Positions 5,913-6,709 of a stretch of DNA of 6,709 nucleotides are shown here, piece by piece. The position numbers were made by a program, and so were the translations under genes. The stretch is from Burkholderiales bacterium (GTDB lineage Bacteria; Pseudomonadota; Gammaproteobacteria; Burkholderiales; SG8-39): positions 1 to 6,709 of the forward strand of contig JADGRR010000160.1 of the NCBI GenBank assembly GCA_017880745.1, given 5' to 3'. The number at the start of each line of letters is the position of its first letter. Position 1 is the first letter of the stretch. A model generated the notes under the pieces. That model did not search any database and was not told the origin of the DNA. It worked only from the letters and a program-made list of their open reading frames with translations.

Positions 5913-6028
5913 TGGCTTACTCCGAGGATTTTTCCGGTAGCGGAATCATGCATGATCGACCATCCTTTCGCAAGACCACGCGGAGCGTAGTACCCGGCAT
6001 TGCAATCGGCCGGGCGCGGGAGCAACAT
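5909..6028 (-). CDS. Possible tiny ORF coupled to the lipoprotein gene
   Basis: From ATG 6028-6026 this minus-strand frame encodes 39 residues (MLLPRPADCNAGYY at the start, GWSIMHDSATGKILGVSQ at the end). With a TTG start at 6094 it would be 61 residues. Its TGA (5911-5909) overlaps the lipoprotein ATG by the ATGA arrangement typical of translational coupling. No good Shine-Dalgarno, signal peptide or known domain is visible. It could be a real small protein, the 3' remnant of a broken gene, or chance. Confidence 0.25.
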   Translation of the reverse strand: MLLPRPADCNAGYYAPRGLAKGWSIMHDSATGKILGVSQ

Positions 6029-6142
6029 GCTCACAGCGCAACGCTCGGCAGCGCTGAATCGGCGCCACACCGTCGCCAGCGGCCAGACGCGCAAAAAGAA
6101 CAGGATTGAATTTCCTATCGCTCGATGATGAAGGAGACGACC
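5913..6142. promoter_or_regulatory. Divergent intergenic region between two lipoprotein genes
   Basis: This 230-nt stretch lies between the two divergent lipoprotein starts and must hold promoters for at least one of them, unless the tiny ORF at 5909-6028 is real and shortens it. It contains ribosome-binding sites at both ends (GGAGT on the minus strand at 5923-5919; AAGGAG on the + strand at 6131-6136). I could not pick convincing -35/-10 pairs on either strand. Confidence 0.35.
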
Positions 6143-6709
6143 ATGATTCGACCATTGGCCGCTGGCCTGCTGGCGGCGTCACTGATTCTTGGTGGCTGCA
6201 CTTCCATGACACCGGTGCGACCTGCGGCGTGGAGCGCGCCCGAGGTGCTCGTCGCGCCATCCTCGTTCCATGGCGTCCACGGCTTGGCCGTGGATGCGAG
6301 GGGCCGTCTGCTGGCGGGCTCTGTGGTGGGCTATTCCTTGTGGGAAGTGGATCGCAACACCGGTGCCGCCCGGGTGATGGTGCCGGCGCCCGAAGGGCAG
6401 GCTGACGACATCGCCATCGGGCCCAAGGGTGAGCTCGCATGGACCAACTACCTGATGGGCATGGTCCGTTACCGCGAAAGCGACGACGCGCCCCTGCGCG
6501 TGCTGGCCAAGGACCTGCCCGGCATCAACTCGCTGGATTTCGACCGCCGCAACGGCAAGCTCTACGCGTCGCAGGTGTTTCTGGGTGATGCGCTGTGGGA
6601 AATCGATGTGACGGGTAACGCACCGCCCCGGCTGATCAAAAAAGACATGGGCGGCTTCAATGGTTTCGAGGTCGGACCGGACGGCATGATCTACGGACCT
6701 CTGTGGTTC
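6143..6709 (+). CDS. Lipoprotein with SMP-30-like beta-propeller (3' partial)
   Basis: ATG 6143 has AAGGAG at 6131-6136 with a 6-nt spacer. The frame is open to the last base of the window: 189 residues and no stop. The N-terminus is a lipoprotein signal with lipobox LGGC, lipidated at C19 and followed by Thr-Ser, so outer-membrane placement is expected. After a linker, repeated blade-like units appear: HGLAVDARGRLLAGS (46-60), DDIAIGPKGELAWTN (88-102), NSLDFDRRNGKLYAS (129-143) and NGFEVGPDGMIYGPL (173-187). Most are followed by a LWEVD or VRYRE strand. This is the pattern of SMP-30/gluconolactonase/NHL-type beta-propellers. Members include lactonases and strictosidine synthase-like proteins. 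The metal ligands and C-terminus are not in view, so substrate or even enzymatic activity cannot be judged. It is divergent from the minus-strand lipoprotein gene across 230 nt. Confidence 0.9.
   Translation, partial: MIRPLAAGLLAASLILGGCTSMTPVRPAAWSAPEVLVAPSSFHGVHGLAVDARGRLLAGSVVGYSLWEVDRNTGAARVMVPAPEGQADDIAIGPKGELAWTNYLMGMVRYRESDDAPLRVLAKDLPGINSLDFDRRNGKLYASQVFLGDALWEIDVTGNAPPRLIKKDMGGFNGFEVGPDGMIYGPLWF

Noticed and set aside
5604..5990. 128-codon + strand ORF (and a 104-codon one at 5626-5940)
   Set aside because: Both run opposite the minus-strand lipoprotein gene, which has a lipobox, a ribosome-binding site and a sensible length.

Overview
The window is GC-rich, densely coding DNA. Strong G/C preference at third codon positions, a Spy/CpxP gene next to an OmpR-type two-component pair, and many exported or lipid-anchored proteins all point to a Gram-negative proteobacterium. 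A betaproteobacterium is the best guess, but this is inferred from gene style and not from a marker gene. No rRNA, tRNA, CRISPR array, transposase or integrase is visible.

Region 1 (1-2700) is an envelope-stress module. It has the 3' part of a Spy/CpxP-like periplasmic protein, an OmpR/PhoB-class response regulator with a GTG start, and a CpxA-like sensor histidine kinase, all on the + strand. The expected circuit is that the periplasmic protein modulates the kinase, the kinase phosphorylates Asp53 of the regulator, and the regulator controls genes that probably include the periplasmic protein. The regulator and kinase genes are separated by 119 nt that hold two hairpins and a tiny ORF. This is unusual for such a pair and suggests separate control of kinase expression.

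Region 2 (2701-3769) is looser. A lone TTG-started gene encodes two membrane helices fused to what looks like a BRO-N domain, a fold best known from phage and viral proteins. It is flanked by intergenic DNA carrying degenerate copies of a short structured repeat.

Region 3 (3770-5374) encodes a large exported TPR protein with a cluster of conserved-looking histidines. Its biochemical function is unknown.

Region 4 (5375-6142) starts directly after the TPR stop codon with a group II intron-like motif and a strong compound stem-loop. It then holds a small outer-membrane lipoprotein gene on the minus strand, possibly preceded by a coupled tiny ORF. Region 5 (6143-6709) is a divergent lipoprotein with an SMP-30/gluconolactonase-like beta-propeller that runs off the window.

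The most interesting items are the membrane-anchored BRO-N-like protein, the hairpin-bearing gap inside the two-component operon, and the structured non-coding block behind the TPR gene. I see no convincing evidence for a complete new multi-gene system.
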